DNA of 64,000 nt from Hydractinia symbiolongicarpus (lineage: Eukaryota > Cnidaria > Hydrozoa > Anthoathecata > Hydractiniidae), in contig NC_079882.1 in assembly GCF_029227915.1 (NCBI RefSeq), forward strand, positions 31,736,001 through 31,800,000. The letters are read 5' to 3'. A program made the translations under genes and the position numbers. Each line of letters starts with the position of its first letter. Within the stretch, counting starts at the first letter, position 1. This document shows, in pieces, positions 61,610-64,000 of this stretch. Below the pieces are notes generated by a model. It did no database searches and was not told the origin of the DNA. It worked only from the letters and a program-made list of their open reading frames with translations.

Positions 61610-64000
61610 ATCGTTTTGGAAATGAGTTTACTCACAGGGTACTTTCTTTGTATACATTCGACTATACGGGCTGAGTCCGGGATTCACGGGAAATCGCAGG
61701 TTTTCGTTTGCCGGCGATTAAACTTTTTTTATTCAGCGTCTCATCAAAATTGAAAACATTTTTGAAAACTATAAGTCTCATGCGTTTTAGTGGTGAAAAA
61801 AAAATTTAAAAAATCGTTCGGGAAATGAGTTTACTCACAGGGTACTTTCTTTGTATACATTCGACTATACGGGCCAAGCCCGGGATTTACGGGAAATCGC
61901 GGGATTTCGTTTGCCGGCGATTAAACCTCTTTTATTAAGCGTCTCATCAAAAATGAAAACATTTTTAAAAACTGCAAGTCTCATGCGTTTTAGTGGTGAA
62001 AGGATAATTGAAAAAATCGTTTCGGAAATGAGTTTACTCACAGGGTACTTTCTTTGTATACATTCGACTATACGGGCCAAGCCCGGGATTTACGGGAAAA
62101 CGCGGGTTTTTGTTTGCCGGCGATTAAACAACTTTCATTAAGCGTCTCATCAAAAATGAAAACATTTCTGAAAACTACAAGTCTCATGCGTTTTAGTGGT
62201 GAAAAAATAATTTAAAAAATCGTTCGGGAAATGAGTTTACTCCCTGGGTACTTTCTTTGTATACTTTTGACTATACGCCCCGAGTCTGGGATTTACGGGA
62301 AGTCGCGGGTTTTCGTTTGCCGGCGATTAAACTTCTTTTATTCAGCGTCTCATCAAAAATGAAAATATTTTTAAATACTACAAGTCTCATGGGCTTTAGT
62401 GGTGAAATAATAATTTAAAAAATCGTTCGGGAAATGAGTTTACTCCCTGGGTACTTTCTTTGTATACTTTTGACTATACGGGCTGAGTCCGCGATTTACG
62501 GGAAGTCGCGGGTTTTTGTTTGCCGGCAATTAAACTTCTTTTATTCACCGTCTCATCAAAAATGAAAGTATTTTTAAATACTACAAGTTTCATGCGTTTT
62601 AGTGGTGAAAAAAAATTTAAAAAATCGTTCGGAAAATGAGTTTACTCCCTGGGTACTTTCTTTGTATACATTCGACTATACGGGCCAGGCCCGGGAATTA
62701 CGGGAAATCGCGGGATTCCGTTTGCCGGCGATTAAACTTCTTTTATTCAGTGTCTCATCAAAAATGAAAATATTTTTAAATACTACAAGTCTCATGGGCT
62801 TTAGTGGTGAAATAATAATTTAAAAAATCGTTCGGGAAATGAGTTTACACCCTGGGTACTTTCTTTGTATACTTTTGACTATACGGGCCGAGTCCGGGAT
62901 TTACGGTAAAATCGCAGGTTTTCGTTTGCCGGCGATTAAACTTCTTTTATTCAGCGTCTCATCAAAAATGAAAACATTTTTGAAAACTACAAGTCTCATG
63001 CGTTTTAGTGGTGAAAAGATAATTTAAAAAATCGTTTTGGAAATGAGTTTACTCACAGGGTACTTTCTTTGTATACATTCGACTATACGGGCTGAGTCCG
63101 GGATTCACGGGAAATCGCAGGTTTTCGTTTGCCGGCGATTAAACTTCTTTTATTCAGTGTCTCATCAAAATTGAAAACATTTTTGAAAACTATAAGTCTC
63201 ATGCGTTTTAGTGGTGAAAAAAAAATTTAAAAAATCGTTCGGGAAATGAGTTTACTCACAGGGTACTTTCTTTGTATACATTCGACTATACGAGCCAAGC
63301 CCGGGATTTACGGGAAATCGCGGGATTTCGTTTGCCGGCGATTAAACCTCTTTTATTAAGCGTCTCATCAAAAATGAAAACATTTTTAAAAACTGCAAGT
63401 CTCATGCGTTTTAGTGGTGAAAGGATAATTGAAAAAATCGTTTTGGAAATGAGTTTACTCACAGGGTACTTTCTTTGTATACATTCGACTATACGGGCCA
63501 AGCCCGGGATTTACGGGAAATCGCGGGTTTTCGTTTGCCGGCGATTAAACAACTTTCATTAGGCGTCTCATCAAAAATGAAAACATTTCTGAAAACTACA
63601 AGTCTCATGCGTTTTAGTGGTGAAAAAATAATTTAAAAAATCGTTCGGGAAATGAGTTTACTCCCTGGGTACTTTCTTTGTATACTTTTGACTATACGCC
63701 CCGTGTCTGGGATTTACGGGAAGTCGCGGGTTTTCGTTTGCCGGCGATTAAACTTCTTTTATTCAGCGTCTCATCAAAAATGAAAATATTTTTAAATACT
63801 ACAAGTCTCATGGGCTTTAGTGGTGAAATAATAATTTAAAAAATCGTTCGGGAAATGAGTTTACTCCCTGGGTACTTTCTTTGTATACTTTTGACTATAC
63901 GGGCTGAGTCCGGGATTTACGGGAAGTCGCGGGTTTTTGTTTGCCGGCAATTAAACTTCTTTTATTCACCGTCTCATCAAAAATGAAAGTATTTTTAAAT
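61610..64000. repeat. 7-mer HOR, period 1,421 bp, reaching the window edge
   Basis: About 61610-62579 matches 63031-64000 at 1,421 bp. Marks: GGGCTGAGTCCGGGATTCACGG, ACTATAAGTCTC, TATACGCCCCG plus AGTCTGGG (GTGTCTGGG in copy 2), and TTATTCACCGTCTC near 62545 and 63966. Copy 2 continues beyond the window, so its end is unknown. Several of these monomers also match 55.8-56.6 kb at about 5,882 bp. Confidence 0.8.

Larger units (their letters stand above)
1..64000. repeat. Satellite array of ~203-bp monomers filling the window
   Basis: The same ~203-bp sequence recurs head to tail across the window. Landmarks that return in almost every monomer are TTGTATAC, CGGGATTTACGGGAAATCG, TTGCCGGCGATTAAAC, GTCTCATCAAAAATGAAAAC, CTACAAGTCTCATGCG and AAATGAGTTTACTC. 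Sample landmark positions 181, 383, 586, 787 and 990 give spacings of 201-203 bp. All monomers point the same way, and no unrelated DNA or coding gene interrupts them. Positions 1-180 and 63891-64000 are partial monomers cut by the window. Long pure satellite of this kind is typical of eukaryotic centromeric or heterochromatic DNA. That assignment is inference, because no kinetochore or flanking marker is visible. The family is not one I recognise. Confidence 0.97.
38101..64000. repeat. Right satellite domain (GATAATTG / AACAACTTTC subtypes)
   Basis: From about 38.3 kb a subtype appears in which the A/T tract reads GAAAGGATAATTGAAAAAATCG or GAAAAGATAATTG, usually followed by TTTCGGAAATGAG and preceded by ACTGCAAG. 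It alternates with monomers carrying AACAACTTTCATTAAG, TATTTTTAAATACTACAAG with CATGGGCTTTAG, and GAAAATTAATTT. AACAACTTTC first appears near 33 kb, so 31.2-38 kb is transitional. Loss of the usual TAA and TTTAA stops in the GATAATTG subtype lets meaningless reading frames grow to 70-120 codons on both strands. Confidence 0.85.

Noticed and set aside
1-64000. CRISPR array
   Set aside because: Repeats are ~203 bp, contiguous and without unique spacers; there are no cas genes. The variation is spread over the whole monomer, as in satellite DNA.
1-64000. Promoter or TATA box at TTGTATAC and TATAC repeats
   Set aside because: The words occur in almost every monomer and no initiator, downstream gene or transcript evidence is visible.
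1-64000. Transposon, LTR or terminal inverted repeat origin of the array
   Set aside because: I found no transposase-like or reverse-transcriptase-like frame, no target-site duplication and no long inverted repeats; only short 9-bp dyads within monomers.
1-64000. Telomeric repeats or rDNA
   Set aside because: No TTAGGG, TTTAGGG or TTAGG tandem runs and no rRNA-like conserved blocks. Isolated TTTAGGG words near 1830, 3250 and 30318 are single variants of TTTACGGG.

Overview
The whole 64 kb window is one uninterrupted tandem satellite array. The basic monomer is about 203 bp (most are 201-204 bp). Counting from a TTGTATAC landmark at 181 to the last one at 63891 gives roughly 314 head-to-tail monomers, all in the same orientation, with partial monomers at both edges. 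I see no host gene, rRNA, tRNA, transposon, CRISPR array, unrelated spacer or strand switch. A long pure satellite with nested higher-order repeats (HORs) points to a centromeric, pericentromeric or other heterochromatic block of a eukaryotic chromosome, probably from a long-read assembly. I do not recognise the satellite family and cannot name the species. A consensus-like monomer is about 38% GC and has about 12 CpG, against about 7 expected. This argues weakly against a lineage whose repeats are heavily CpG-methylated and decayed.

Layout. 1-31.2 kb is a left domain of alternating subtypes. They differ at TTTTGAC versus ATTCGAC, CTTCTTTTATTCAG versus CCTCTTTCATTAAG, and CTCCCTGGG versus CTCACAGGG. 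They are organised into local HORs of 2, 3, 5, 6, 8 and 11 monomers, plus a displaced 2.9 kb duplicate 4,258 bp away. 31.2-37.4 kb is a direct tandem duplication of a 3,120 bp, 15-monomer unit in which I noticed only two substitutions. It contains enlarged 242-bp monomers. About 38-64 kb is a right domain marked by a different subtype (GATAATTG in place of TAATTTAA, and AACAACTTTC arms). It has HORs of 3, 7/8, 8/9, 7, 11 and 13 monomers, and several copies differ by exactly one monomer.

The only open reading frames are short and recur because the monomer recurs. They run on both strands and are created or closed by A-tract length and single substitutions, so none is annotated as a gene. The parts worth a second look are structural: a G-run array that fits the G-quadruplex pattern in many monomers, a 9-bp dyad hairpin, a TTCG..CGGG element one base shorter than the CENP-B box core, and a clear record of unequal exchange. 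Coordinates of HOR blocks were found by eye and their edges are approximate to tens of bases.
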